Shown: in pieces, positions 23,085 to 35,562 of the stretch
Numbering within the stretch: position 1 is the stretch's first letter
Layout of the letters: the number at the start of each line of letters is the position of its first letter
Assembly: GCA_933228915.1 (NCBI GenBank)
Contig: OW121822.1
Coordinates: 7,751,869 to 7,815,868, forward strand
Source: Telmatherina bonti
Taxonomy: Eukaryota; Chordata; Actinopteri; Atheriniformes; Telmatherinidae
Direction: 5' to 3'
DNA length: 64,000 nucleotides
Translations under genes and position numbers: made by a program
The notes under the pieces: model-generated
Seen by the model: the letters and a program-made list of their open reading frames with translations, nothing else
Told to the model about the DNA's origin: nothing
The model's database searches: none

Positions 23085-23776
23085 CAGCTGATTTTCTGAG
23101 CCGTTTCGTAGAGATTTCTGGTGCCGTCTTCTTTCTCACTTTAGACATCAGGTTCTTTATAATTAATTATTTTATCTGTAAAACTTTTGGGCATCATTTA
23201 AATATAATAAGAAATAGTAAGAGTTCATACATTTACTTTGATTTCATGACACACAGTGTGAAACCAGGATTTTTGCAACTATGTCCAAATATCTACCAGC
23301 CAACAACGCTGCATGGTTGTTGGTCTGGATTTTCACACACAACCATCTCCAGGGCTTTCAGATCATCTCCACCATGACGATGAGCTCACTGTCCTCCAAC
23401 GGCCTCCACAGCGAAACTCAGAACATATAAACTCAAAAAAACATCATCAGTGAGTTTGTTGTTAATATGATGAGCAGCATCAGGATCGATTATATGACAT
23501 CATGGAGGTTTGATTCAGTCATTTTATTGTGTGTGCATGTTTAGAAAGGCTGGAGCCTTTAGCAAGAGGTGTGTGTGTGTGTGTGCCTGCCAGCGACAGC
23601 TCCTTATCAGCAGCCGGCCGGGTGTGGTTGTGCATGCCCATGTGTGTGTGTGTGGAAGTGTGGGAGAAGCATCATGGGCCTGGACTGTGCCATTGTAGCG
23701 GCTTAGCTAGCCTCGTTTATCAGCTGCAAACTCGCTGGACCTTAACGCACACCCACTCCCCCCAGAGACCCCCCCC

Positions 23777-23816
<40 letters not shown>

Positions 23817-24784
23817 CGTGCAGTGTAGCTGTGCATGCCCATGTTCTCAGCTTTTAAGAAGAGAAAGATGATGCTGGTGTAAGTACACTTGTGCACACAA
23901 GCGCACGCCCACTCTGTCAGTGCAGACCCTGCCTGCCAAGTCTGAATCCCCCCACCACTCCGTGCTCTCAGAGGACATGGGCCCTTCTAAGTTTCCAACA
24001 TTTCTTTATGTGTGTGTGTGTGTGTTAGAGAATATCTAACAGCCTCCAAATAAAAGATGGCTTCTTTGTTCAGTGCTGACTTTTTGCCTGCAGCACATTT
24101 GTGCTGTTTCATTCGTCTTTTGTCACAGCTGAACCTTTAAAAGGCAAAAAATAGCTCTGTTAGTTTTTTAAACACGGACTTAACCTTTTGTGTAAATTAT
24201 GAGAATGCACTGAAATGCATTTATTTCTGCGCCCTGCAGCCCACCTGCTTTCAAGCTTTTAAAGTTTCTCCAGCTTTCTGGAGGTTTTTTTTTCAGAGGT
24301 TTTGCTTGGATATTTTCTAGTCCACTCCTTGTACCTTCCTGCTTCCAGAAAACCGTTTGTTCTCTCCGAAGCCACCAAACTCTGAGCTATGAATTATTAA
24401 AGGATTAAAAGGCTCCTTGAGATTAATTTCTGCTTCCTTACGCACGTAAACGAGGACCTATGAGGTCACGTCGCCATCCTCGTACGTCCATGCGTCTTTG
24501 TGGCAGAGCTGAGTTCATAATTTACATCTACGTTTTGACTCTGGTCGGTAATGATGATGCACCGCTTTAAAGCTCTTTACAACTGTCAAAAGAAAGAAAA
24601 AAATAGTTTTTTTTTTATTTTGCTCAACTTTGTTGTCTTCTTGTTCCTCTTCTTCTCTGGTTTGCTCCTTTAGCTGGTTGTGTGTCAGCTCTACAACTCA
24701 CCACAACGCCGCCATTTCTGGTGTTATTCCTCTTTTTTCTTTTTCATGTGATGGACAGCTAACTCTCTTGAAAACAGACCAAAC
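23085..24784. other. Intronic sequence with GT/CA runs
   Basis: GT runs lie near 23570, 23642 and 24011, and a C-run/CA/TA microsatellite at 23768-23816. No coding or mobile element was recognised. Confidence 0.45.
23768..23816. repeat. Poly-C plus CA microsatellite
   Basis: (C)10 followed by (AC)n and a short ATAT tail. Confidence 0.95.
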
Positions 24785-25772
24785 TATGTGGTGTTAGCTG
24801 TTAGCTGGTAGTTGTTTGCTGCTAGCTGTTTGATGGTCGTTGTTTGCTGTTAGCTGGTAGTTGTTTGCTCTTGTTGTTTGCTGTTAGCTGTTAGCTGGTA
24901 GTTGTTTGCTGTTAGCTGTTCGATGGTAGTTGTTTGCTGTTAGCTGGTAGTTGTTTGCTGTTAGCTGGTAGTTGTTTGCTGCTAGCTGGTAGTTGTTTGC
25001 TGTTAGCTGGTAGTTGTTAGCTGGTAGTTGTTTGCTGCTAGCTGGTAGTTGTTTGCTGTTAGCTGTTAGTTGTTAGCTGGTAGTTGTTTGCTGCTAGCTG
25101 TTCAATGGTAGTTGTTTGCTGTTAGCTGGTAGTTGTTTGCTGTTAGCTGTTCGATGGTAGTTGTTTGCTGTTAGCTGGTAGTTGTTTGCTGCTAGCTGGT
25201 AGTTGTTTGCTGTTAGCTGTTAGCTGTTTGCTGTTAGCTGGTAGTTGTTTGCTGCTAGCTGGTAGTTGTTTGCTGTTAGCTGGTAGTTGTTAGCTGGTAG
25301 TTGTTTGCTGCTAGCTGGTAGTTGTTTGCTGTTAGCTGGTAGCTGTTTGCTGCTAGCTGGTAGTTGTTTGCTGTTAGCTGGTAGTTGTTAGCTGGTAGTT
25401 GTTTGCTGTTAGCTGTTCGATGATAGTTGTTTGCTGTTAGCTGGTAGTTGTTTGCTGCTAGCTGGTAGTTGTTTGCTGTTAGCTGGTAGCTGTTTGCTGC
25501 TAGCTGGTAGTTGTTTGCTGTTAGCTGGTAGTTGTTTGCTGCTAGCTGGTAGTTGTTTGCTGCTAGCTGTTCGATGGTAGTTGTTTGCTGTTAGCTGGTA
25601 GTTGTTAGCTGGTAGTTGTTTGCTGTTAGCTGTTAGTTGTTTGCTGTTAGCTGTTCGATGGTAGTTGTTAGCTGTTAGCTGGTAGTTGTTTGCTGTTAGC
25701 TGGTAGTTGTTACCTGGTAGTTGTTTGCTGCTAGCTGGTAGTTGTTTGCTGTTAGCTGGTAGTTGTTAGCTG
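24785..25772. repeat. 21-bp minisatellite, about 45 copies
   Basis: The main unit is TTAGCTGGTAGTTGTTTGCTG, minus or plus one base at variants. TGCTAGCTGG, GCTGTTCGATGG and shortened GTTAGCTGTTAGCTG forms are interspersed. Units are less uniform than in the other arrays, with frequent partial units. Confidence 0.95.
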
Positions 25773-26251
25773 GAAAGTCGTCATATCTCAGCATGGTGTC
25801 AGAAACTGAAGATGTGGTAAAGAAAAGAAGAAGTTGGGAGTAAAACACTATCTACAGCAGAGGAAGAGGATCTGAAAGCGATGTTCAATCCACACGGCTC
25901 AACTGTTGGGTTTGTGGTGCAGAAATGTCCATCTGTGATGCTTTAAATGAGCGTTAGTACCAAAAGAGTTCTTTTAGACAGAATTTGTTCTCACCTTTTC
26001 TCAGCAGTTAGTCCTTCCATCACCCTATTCATCATCATCATCATCTTCCATCACCTACCTTCCTTCCCTGGACCCCTGTCTCTGTACCCCCCCTCCCATT
26101 TCTGTACATTAAACATTAGTGGTGGGGGCAATTAGCAGCTCCCCTACGCACACCTGGCTGATGCATAATATATTTACTGGGATACCTTCCCACTCGCTCT
26201 GACACACACTGCTGTTGATGAAAGGGTGACTTCAGGGAAATGGGAATCTGT

Positions 26252-26300
<49 letters not shown>

Positions 26301-27084
26301 CTTTGAGGCTCTTTTTCTGACCTCACCTCACACGACTCCTAAATATAAGCTTTAGGCCGTGCTGAAATCCACTCCTTTAGTCGTGTTTTCAGACAAAATA
26401 AATGTTATTTCTGAGATTTGTGTTGTTGTACTGGAACATCATGTTGGGAGCAGATTTATTTCTAGTTTTTAGAAACTAATTAGAGTTTCATCTTCAGGGT
26501 ATAAAGACAGGAAAATGTCCTGCTTCTTTCCCCACTTTGAATATTCAGATATGAGTAAATAAAGCTAAAAATGTTTTTTATTCTTTATGATTTATACATA
26601 TTTTCACAAGTTTTCTATTTGTTTATTTCACACACAAGCACTCCGAGTGGAAACACAAGCACACACTGAAACCGAGCACCCAGACTAATTGTCCTCATAG
26701 TGTGGAGTCCTCAGCCGAACAAGCTGCTTGTGTTGCGTTCCTTTTTTATCCAGCACTCTGCCAGGTCTTTGTGGTGCACCCTGCTATAGACCTACCAACG
26801 GTTCTTTTCAGCGCTGAAGTCTTCAGTTGGTTTTTCTAACTCCTTTCCTTTCACCTCCCAGTCAAAAGGCAAAGGTGTCCTGCTGGGAGACTCACAATGG
26901 AGCGAATGGGAGCAGCGGAAAGACGGCGAGAGAGAAAGACGCTCCACACAGGAACACAGAGAAATCAGAAATAGTTTCAAGAAAATTAAATTTGAACATG
27001 TTTCTGTCTTAGAAAGCCAGTGAGGAACTACAAAAATAATACATTTTAAAGTGTGGAGTTTATTTTAGCTGTTCCAAAGTCACT
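25773..27084. other. Intronic sequence, nothing recognised
   Basis: Contains (ATC)n-like runs near 26027-26045 and a GT/GA microsatellite (26249-26300). The block 'CACCTGGCTGATGCATAATA' near 26149 looks regulatory-like, but this is only an impression. Confidence 0.4.
26249..26300. repeat. GT then GA dinucleotide microsatellite
   Basis: (TG)n of about 28 bp followed directly by (AG)n of about 24 bp. Confidence 0.97.
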
Positions 27085-27770
27085 TATAAATTCAGTAAGT
27101 TTTCCACCTTATGAGAGCCGGTTTGGACCCTTTTTCCTTCAAAACGGCTCTAATTCTTGGAGGCAGCTTTGTGACATGGTGCATCATCCTGCTGGAAGTT
27201 TCCATCAGAAGATGCTACACTGTGCTCAGAAAGGGATGGACATGGTCAGCAGCAGGACTCAGGCAGGCTGTGGAGGTTAAACCATGTCATGTTGGTACTG
27301 AGGGACCAAAGTGTCACCAAAACCAGCAGATTCTGATCCTACCATGTGAATGTGGAGCTGAACTGGAGACTCATCAGACCAGCAACGTTTCTCCATCTTC
27401 TATTGTCCAGTTCTGGTGAGTCTGTGTGAATTGTAGCCTCAGTTTCCTGTTCTTACTGACAGGAGGGAACCCGCTGTGGTCTTCTGCTGCTGGAGACCAT
27501 CTGCTTCCAGGCTGGACGGGTTGTGTGTTCAGAGATGATGGGTTGTAACCAGTTCTGACTGGACTTTCTGTTACTATATTCTCTGTAAACCATTGAGTAA
27601 AAATCCCAACAGATCAGCAGTTTCTGAAATAATCAGTCACTTAGGTCTCCTTTCTTCCTCATTCTGGTGCTCAGATTGGATATCGGCGAGTTGTTTTCAG
27701 CATGTCTACGTGACTAAATGCTGCCATGTGATTGGCTGATCAGATTTTTGTACAAAAATATTTGAACCTC
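27085..27770 (-). mobile_element. Internally deleted Tc1/mariner element
   Basis: Read on the minus strand, pieces of a Tc1/mariner transposase are visible: THQNWTIED near 27420-27390, ADHVHPF near 27250, and a DDAPCH-type block near 27185 that carries a catalytic aspartate. Stops and frameshifts are frequent. The segment that corresponds to the 29-bp minisatellite unit is deleted here (around 27155-27165). The right end shares 'TTCTCTGTAAACC' and 'AGATCAGCAGTTTCTGAAA' with 10775-10835. Confidence 0.8.
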
Positions 27771-29949
27771 AAACGTGGACGCTAAGTGTGTCCTGCTAGC
27801 GGACAGCGGGCTAACTCACACCAGAGTTCTGTGTTTCCTCTCCGGACTCCACGTGGAATAACTTTGTAGGATGTTGTGGAAGTTTATATTTCATGTAAAC
27901 AAAACTAAAGAAGTTAAATTAGGCCCCGCCCCTCTTCCTGTTGCCACACTGCGTGCTGCGTTCAGGTGCACAGCAGATGTCGGACAGCATAGCATCCTCC
28001 TGCTGCTGCACTTCTACAGGTTTAGTTGAGACATTTTTATGTTGTCAACGTAAAATTATTTAATTCTCTGCACTGTGAAGGCATGACGCTAACGATCCAG
28101 CTGGGCGGCCTGCGGATATTGGAATTGCTAATATCTGATACTTAATCTTTAAGCAATATCGACCGATACGGACAACATGTTGTGCTGATAATATCCTGTC
28201 AGTAATGGATCCTAAAAGAAGTTTTAGGATCTATCTTTACTGAACACAGTGGAATTTATTCTCCTCTCGTCTCCTCTTCTCTCCATCAAATAACTAACAA
28301 GCTGCGAAGGAAAATATCTGTAACGTCTCTCTTTTATTGACACCAGCATGCTGAGCCAATGAGTTTATTCTACCAAAGAGCAATTAGTGTGCTAGTGGAG
28401 CTGAAACCGCCGCCGCCTGCAGCCGTGTCTTTAAATGAACGTTGCTAATTGGATGAAGATTTCTCTCAGCAAACACGAAGATGCTGCTATCATGCAGACG
28501 ATTTAGTAGTTTTTGTCAGAATCACAGTTGCATGTTAAACTTTGACTTAGTAGTTTGGATCTCATGAGAACTGAGCTTCATCAGCTAAAACGTCGGAGAA
28601 TTTCTGGTTTTCACATGAAGGATAATGATGAAAAAGCTGAAACAACCGGTTTGAAAAGTTGTTCTGAAAATGGAAAGCCCACATTCGCCTCTGCAGAAGC
28701 GAACATGGAGCCGGAGCGCTGTGTGTATGTTTTCCCCGTTTATTCCCACAAGGAGCATGACGAGTGAGTTAATCTGTCCGCCAGCGCCGACACAAAGCTG
28801 TTTATGTCCCGTCTTTCCTCCCCATCTTCCTCCTCCTCCTGTAAAGCCTAATCAAGTTTGTATCAAGCTAAATAATGCCGTAGCGTGAAATTGGAGTGCT
28901 CAGTCAAAAAGCACTCCGAGCCCGTACGACAAGAGAAGGCAATTACACCCCCCCCTCCTCCGCCTGCAGCCTCCCCGCTCATGTTGTCGTCCTGACTCAG
29001 AATATGCATGAAGTCTAACTGCTATGCTTAATTTGTCTGGTCTCATCTCCGCGGCGTTTGTGTTCTGCGGGTGAACTCTGAGCTGGAGAACCAGTGTGTA
29101 CTGGTGAACGCCGGCTGCTGGGGGAGCTTCTAGTTCAGTTATTTCTGGAGGCCTCCCCAGAGTGGAGGTACTCCAGAGGAATGCGTTCCCTCTCCTCCTC
29201 CTGCCCTCTCTTTCTTTCTCTGTCCTACTCGCCATGTTTCTCCTCGCCGCCCTCCTTCACCTCTCGTCCTTCCTCGCTGGTGATGTCATCCTCACCCTTT
29301 TTTCTTTGTATCCTCCCCCCCTCGGCTCCCCGTTTACTCCTCGCTCTCGTTCCGTTTTTCTTTTTCCCCTGCACGTCTCTGATGCTATTGATTCCTCTTC
29401 CCGCCACACTCTCTGACAGACAGAAAAACAAATGTCAGATCAGAGAGGCTCTTTAATCTCAAGCTGTGTTGTTTGGCCCTGAACATCAACTCTGCGCTCG
29501 CCTGCGTGTGCGTGTGCACATGCGTAGTGCTCTCCGCTGAAAAAGCATGTGGATGAGCCGTTCCCGCTAACGGACGGCTCCATGCGTGTGAAAGTAAGTT
29601 TAACAGGATAAAAGTCAAAACAAATCCTGTCTGTGTTGTAAAACGTCATGTTTTTCTGTCTCGCCTTGCCGTTTTCCCTCCGTTTGTTGCTGCGCTGAGC
29701 TGAAGGAAGAAGAAAGAGACGTGTTTGTGTGTTTATGTTGTCAGACTTTGTGTGTTCATGTTTGAGGCTGCAGGGAATGTTGGATAGAGATCACACTGGA
29801 AAGCAAAGCAAGGCTTACAGCTGCTTCATGCAGGAAGACATGAAAGCAAAAACATGTCAGAAAGTTTCAAATTAAAACAATATATCCTTGATATAAGTAT
29901 AATCAATAGAAACGCTCTTCCCTCCCCCACCCTCCCATCTCCCCAGGGT
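27771..29949. other. Intronic sequence, nothing recognised
   Basis: No mobile element was identified. 28830-29060 is repeat-free and carries TAATCAAG, CTAAATAATGCC and ATATGCATGAAG words. C/T-rich sequence occupies 29190-29420. The open frames are short or compositionally biased. Confidence 0.4.
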
Positions 29950-30505
29950 AGGGTGGGTGGAAGTTCATCTCTAGATTGGGTTCTCTACCAGGACTGTGCT
30001 TTTCTGGACGGAGATGTCTGATGTCTCACCAGGTATCTGTTGGAGCCACTTCTCCAGTGTGGGGGACACGGCCCCCAGTGCTCCCATCACTATGGGTACG
30101 ACTGTTGCTTTCACCCTCCAGGCCTTCTCCAGGTCTTCCTTCAGGCCTTGGTACTTCTCCAGTTTCTCCTTTTTCCTGATATTTCCATCATTGGGGATGG
30201 ATCCATCGATCACTACAGCTTTCCTCTGCTGCTTCTCCATGATCACTGTGTCTGCTTGGTTGGCCGCCACCATTTTATCTGTCTGGATCTGGAAGTCCCA
30301 GAGGATCTTAGCCCTCTCATTCTCCACCACCTTGGGGGGAGTTTCCCACTGGGACTTAGGGGTCTCCAGTCCATATTCTGCACAGATGTTCCTGTACACT
30401 ATGCCAGCTACTTGGTTATGGTGCTCCATGTATTCTTTGCACCCTGCTGTGAGGTGCTGGAATGTTTCAGGGCTTTCATTGCACAGTCTGCACCTGGGTT
30501 AAACT
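29950..30505 (-). mobile_element. R4-like LINE relic, C-terminal part of ORF
   Basis: A 152-codon minus-strand frame (30429-29971), extended upstream to 30505, encodes a CRLC...H...C zinc knuckle, then KILWDFQIQTDKMVAANQ, a VVIDGSIP strand, KLEKYQGLK and a VVPIVMGALGAV block. This order matches the C-terminal knuckle plus restriction-like-endonuclease region of R2/R4-group non-LTR retrotransposons. The family usually reads VVIDVAIP where this copy has VVIDGSIP. The frame is unusually intact, so the insertion may be fairly young. The family name is an inference. Confidence 0.75.
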
Positions 30506-30625
30506 CAACTCAACTTTGTTTATAAAGACCTTTAAAACAACCGGATTTGGAACAAAGTGCTGAACACAATCAGCCAAAATAACAACCAACAGTTGAAAGG
30601 CAAATAAATAGCACAATAAAACAAC
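30503..30625 (-). mobile_element. L2-like LINE 3' tail, inserted in the R4-like relic
   Basis: The reverse complement ends with AAAGGTCTTTATAAACAAAG followed by TTGAGTTGAGTT, the typical tail of a fish L2-like element. It abuts the zinc-knuckle codons of the R4-like relic at 30505, while the upstream part of that relic resumes near 31260. It therefore appears to interrupt it. Confidence 0.6.
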
Positions 30626-31129
30626 AGATCATACAAGGAATATATACAATATATATATTATATATATTGTTTGGACTATAGAAAATATCTGTAGTTTCAT
30701 ATGAGGCTCTATTGTTTATGCATCGATAAGCTGCTTTACGGCACGCTGCAATACATAAAACAAACATGTAGGAAGACGGTAGCAGACGTGTTTCAGAGGA
30801 TAATTCACTAAAAGATGAGCAGCCGACCCAAACCGATGAGCTTGTTCCTAAAAGAGGGAAATTTCTGTCTGGATGCGGTTTGGATATAAAAAGACCGACG
30901 TGGAACCGACAACAGACCAACTCACAGTCCCAACAACGGACTCCGACACAACTAACTCATTTCATCACCTGCAGGAATCAGGATAAAGAACACAGAATAA
31001 AGAATAGAGTCAACGAGTAAAAGCAGCAAAAGCAGCGTCAAGTGGAGGAGAAAGCTCAGAATAAACTCCAAACGCTGCAGCAGGTATGTACCTGTGGAAC
31101 GTCATACGGCCATAGTTCCCCCAGATGGA
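30626..31129. other. Unassigned sequence between the two halves of the R4-like relic
   Basis: Probably belongs to the inserted element or a later insertion. There is a TATAAAAAG word at 30889 and a CAG|GTATGT donor-like site at 31084, but no coding potential. Confidence 0.35.
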
Positions 31130-31740
31130 AGGAGATCACTGCTGCCGTTGCCTAGCAACACCTGATACATAACTGATGACTGACACAATATTACACAATT
31201 TTATATGGTTATTTATATCGTTCTGGGGATAATAAATGAGCTGAATCGAGACACGAGACTTTGGTCGTATCGCCCAGCCACCCGGAGTTCTGCCTGGTCT
31301 GGTAGATCTGATCCTCGATGGCCCTGGTACTTGGACCCTCTGTGCTGTTCTGGTCCAGCCCTCTCTAGTCTTGTTCATATCGGCCATGTTGGCAATCTGA
31401 CAGCCGTCCGTCCCATGCAGGAGTTTGTCCTCCCATGACAGCTCCTCCATTTCCTCCCCTCCAGTGCAGAGACATTCACTACGTGTTTCGTCCCGTGGGG
31501 TCGTCTTCATGGTGAATTCTTGGAGCCTGGGTGATCCTCTCTTTGGTCTTCTCCATGTTTAGCAGAAGGTTGTTGTTTGTGCACCAGCTGGCCTGGAGGC
31601 TCCCCTCCTTTCTGTAGTCGCTGATGAGACCTGCTAGGATCTGGTGCTGAACCAGACTGTTGTGAGGATTTTTGTAGAGAAGAATGGTGGAAAAAGAGAG
31701 ACAGTCGGTCTACATAAAGAGATGAAGCCACCTGGCCTGG
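31130..31740 (-). mobile_element. R4-like LINE relic, upstream part of the same ORF
   Basis: The minus strand encodes MKTTPRDETRSECLCTGGEE and MEELSWEDKLLHG, then ADMNKTREGW. These are blocks I associate with the region just N-terminal of the CRLC knuckle in the same retrotransposon family. Orientation and order are consistent with 29950-30505 being the continuation after an insertion. Confidence 0.65.
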
Positions 31741-32226
31741 AACGCTAAACTCTTTAAGAGTTTCTGGAATGACCCAGCAGTCTCCAGCAGACTCAAATTA
31801 CTACCTGAAATACCAAGTTATTACGTTTTTACTTCAGCCTGTTGGTCAGTCCCTCCACAGTTCTATAGTATTCCTATTTTTCCTTAAACTGATTTAAAAG
31901 AGATGCTTCGTATTGAGGGACGTATCTGCAGATACGCGCCAGAGGTCTCCTGCAGAACAAGTTGCTTTCCCTCTAATGCTGGATTTTAGCTTCACAAGCT
32001 CGTCCATGTAACATATTGGAGGCTTTATAAACTGGATTTGTGAAATATGGAACCATGGTAGAACCAAACGGCTTTAAAGGAACATCCTGAATGTGTTTCC
32101 TGCTAGTGATGATCTGATGTGCCTGCTTGAAATGAATGCATGTAGAATATTGTTTATTATAACAATACATATGAATGAAAATAAAAGTTCTACCATATTT
32201 TTTGTAGTGATCAAAGCACTCTGGGA
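31741..32226. other. Intronic sequence, nothing recognised
   Basis: Only chance frames are present. The last 8 bases are part of the TSD of the next element. Confidence 0.4.
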
Positions 32227-32635
32227 TAGGGCTGTGACAATACGCGTTTGTCGTGATTTGATTCTGATTTTTTTTGGGTGCTGATTCGATATAAATTGTG
32301 ATTCTGACAATTCTTTGATATTGCTGATTTTTGTAGATTAAAAACAAAAAAAAAAGTCTAAAACTTTGTTTTGCTCATCATTTTTCTTGATTTCAATGAG
32401 GAAAAAACAACAGCAGCCATCATTCTGCTGCTATAATGCCCAAGAGGACACGTAAAAGATCAATAAAAATGGCAAAGATTTTATAATGGATTATTTTTAT
32501 TTATTTAAAAAAAATCTTTTTTTTTTCTTTTTTTTTTTAAACAAAAAATTGATTTTAAAATTTTGAAGCAAAAAAAACCCGATTTTTGATTATTTCGATT
32601 TTTGGATTTGATTTTCCCGCCCCTACTCTGGGAGC
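32227..32635 (+). mobile_element. hAT-type MITE, copy 2, with perfect 8-bp TSD
   Basis: The element runs from TAGGGCTGTGACAATACG to ATTTTCCCGCCCCTA. It is flanked on both sides by CTCTGGGA (32219-32226 and 32636-32643). An 8-bp duplication with TAGGG-type ends fits the hAT superfamily. There is no coding capacity. Confidence 0.92.
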
Positions 32636-34536
32636 CCGAGCCTAAGTGGAACGTTTTAGTCCAAAAATGTTCATTAATGGGTCCAAAAAGCAGGACTTGC
32701 TGGTAAACCGATGGGCAACGAGTGGTGACGAGGCATCTCGCTGCACCCTCTGTGGAGGACACGTGGAGACGGACGGGGAGTTGGACGTGGAGACAGACCT
32801 GGACCAGGAGGTGGTTCAGCGTTTCCAGTCTCTACCTGGAGCAGAACTTCTGCATCACACCAGTAAACCTCATGTTGGACAGCTGAGACCATGTTGGACA
32901 GCTGAGAACGACTGATGGACGAACAAAGCTCAAACCGTCTGATTTTGGGAAGGGAATCAGATGGTGAAAGACTTTGGACGGGAAGAGGAAGAGCTGCACA
33001 GAGAGGCAGTGGGAAGAGGAAGATAGAGAGGGCGACGGAGCTTGTCCGCCAGGCTTTGTGTGCTTGTTGTTCTTCCTCTCTGCCATCCATCTAAGCCCTC
33101 TGCTAACTCTGTCCCTCAACACATGCGCGCTCCCACAAACAGCAGCGTACGTGCACACACACACACTGACGCTGTCCCAAGCCTCTGACTAGCCTGGTGT
33201 TTCTGGCCGTGACTCGGTGTTTGGGATGTGTGTGCTTGTGTTTTAAGGCTGTTTTGTGCAGAATGCAGGCAAGCAGAGAGAGCGGTTTCACTGCTGATAA
33301 AAGTATTTGGTTAATCAGCTTCTGTCCCCGTCCCCTGACTAGATGTGCTGGTGGATGTGTGTGTTTGACACAGGCCATTGAAGTTGTGGGTAGGGGATGT
33401 GGGGGGCAGTCCCTGGGGGCGGGCTGGGGATGTAGATTGGCATCAGCTTCAGGCCAGTAGCATCACAAAGTTGTTCCTGAGGGACAGGAAGGCCAGCCAA
33501 TGAGAGAGTCCTCCTGGAGATCCAGGGAAAAAGCCGGTTGTGGTTGGGGGGGGGGGGGACGAAGGGGGGTGGGGGGCTTAGGAAGTGGGTTGAACATACA
33601 GAAAGGGAGGGCGCATTAAGAAAAAGATGAAGAGACAGGCAGATACACAGGGGGAGGGAGTCAGATGACAATTACCCTCCTGACTTCTGTCCAGCACCGG
33701 TTGTCAATCAGCTTCCTCCTCTGGGTCCAGAACCCAGCCGTCATTGGCTAGACGGACCCATATCCCGCCTCTCTGGGCCTCCTGGCCAATCCAGGATTGG
33801 CCACGATGACCCGTCCATCACAGAGACGTGGGAACACCAGAGCCTTGGGCTGCTTTGGGAATAAATGGCCCTGATACGGCGCGTGAAGCGGCGTTGTTTA
33901 GCAGGAGGAAAGACAAAGGATTTTCTTCGCCAGGCTGCGACTGCTTTCAAGGGACAGAAAAGACAAAGATGGAGGGAAGCAAGTTAGCCTGGCAGATGAA
34001 AGGAGATGCCGAGGGAAGGGGGGGGTAAATAAAGGCTGGATGGTGAGCAGTGATCAAAGCAGGAACGGTTAAGATACAGGAGGAAGAGATGATGATGCCG
34101 AACAGGCGATGACAGAATAAACAAGCAAAGGTAGAAAAATAGGTTAGAAACAGCGAGAAAAAGATGGAGGAGTGCTGTTCGGCTTTGCAGGAGTGTGTGT
34201 GTGTGTGTTTTGCATGTTCATGTAGATAATTAATGACAACAACGACTGTGTAAATATTTGTCCATGTTAACATGATGATGATGATGATGATGATGCAGAA
34301 GCTGTTTTTTCCTGCTGCTGTTCCACTTTGCAGCTTTTTTCTGTTTGAAGAAAAACAGTCACGTTGTGAATCAGAACGACGCCGGAAGTCGTTGTGTTGG
34401 TCGGGTTTAGGAGCAGTGGGAGCGTCCAGCGGCGCTCAGAAGACAAGGACGACTGAATGGAGCCATGTTTCTGTCAACATTCAGTGGTTTGCAGACTCTG
34501 CCTGCTGGTGATGATAGTCTAACGTGTCTCTACAGA
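32636..34536. other. Intronic sequence, nothing recognised
   Basis: Contains G-runs near 33547-33558, a short GT run at 34197, and an (ATG)n run at 34272-34297. Frames up to 138 codons overlap on opposite strands without domain features. Confidence 0.4.
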
Positions 34537-34782
34537 CCGTTTCCATCAGTATCGTCTTGCCTCGGCTTGGAGGGTTTTCCACTCGTTTACTTTTTTGTAC
34601 CTCCTCAGGCCAGGTTCCGAGTCGGGTCGTGTGTGACGTCGCCAGACTGCATGCCGCTGTTGGTCAGGGAGCGGCCAATTAGAGGTCAGGGATGACATCA
34701 CTGGAAGAGCGACTCCCACTTGCAAGTTGTTTACATTACGTGACAAGAAATGTCGCAACAAAAGCCTGTTCCGTGGTCCAAC

Positions 34783-35562
34783 TGTAACGACTCAGGAGAT
34801 GGGACCCAAAAGAACCAGAAGACCTCAGGACTGGTTAAAGATTTTACTGTCAATAACTGGGGTCGAGGAAGCAGGAAGCCAACTCAAGAAGGGCTTGAAG
34901 TCCCCTTAGAGCAGGGGTGTCAGAATCCCGTCCTCGAGGGCCGGAATCCGGCAGGTTTTTGTTGTTTCCCTCCACCAACACAGCTGATTCAAATCAATGG
35001 ATCCAGCAGCTTCTTGTCAACCTGTTTGAGTGTCAGTCAGGTGTGTGTTGGAGCACAGAGACAACAAAAACCTGCAGGATACCGGCCCTCCAGGACTGCA
35101 GTTTTACACCCCTGCCTTAGAGGATCCAAACTGGGTCCGGCTGGTGACGACAGGAGGGTTAGTGAAATGGCACACATGGAGAAGCCAACTCCAGGGAGAT
35201 ATGATGTCCAAGAAGGGGAAAAAGGAGTTCCTCTCACCCGAGATTATTGAGGGTTTGTTCAGTATCCAAAATCCAAATCCAAATCCAAAATCCAAAAGCC
35301 AGTCCAAGGTCCATACACCGAGTTGACCCACGAGGGGAAGAGGCAAGGAAAAACGCCGGGCAGGCAGGTTCTCGGGAGACGGAGAAACAGGGCAGGAATA
35401 CAGGGTGATCTAGAGAGTTACTGAAGGCTGGAAACGAACAGAGATAATCTGACGATCTGGCAACCAACAATCCTGGGTTTGCTGCTTAAATAGAGGGAGG
35501 CACAGGTGGAAACCAACAGCCCAGGAGGATGCCTTCAGGGACAACTGGGAAAAATCATGACA
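34783..35562. mobile_element. Solo LTR with 5-bp TSD
   Basis: Begins TGTAACGACTCAGG and ends AAATCATGACA (TG...CA). It is flanked on both sides by CCAAC (34778-34782 and 35563-35567). Without the nested MITE it would be about 570 bp. There is no internal region, so it is a solo LTR left by recombination. It contains a short run of ATCCAAA repeats at 35262-35298. Confidence 0.85.
34912..35114. mobile_element. hAT-type MITE nested in the solo LTR, perfect TSD
   Basis: 203 bp with perfect 9-bp ends CAGGGGTGT...ACACCCCTG and extended inverted arms of over 50 bp (CAGTCCTGGAGGGCCGG-type). It is flanked by CCTTAGAG at 34904-34911 and 35115-35122. The internal wording matches the decayed MITE at 11807-12041. 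Confidence 0.95.

Noticed and set aside
30889..31090. TATAAAAAG word followed 190 bp later by a CAG|GTATGT donor-like site (alternative first exon?)
   Set aside because: Lies within sequence that interrupts a LINE relic, and no ATG-started segment in the phase needed for exon 2 precedes the donor.
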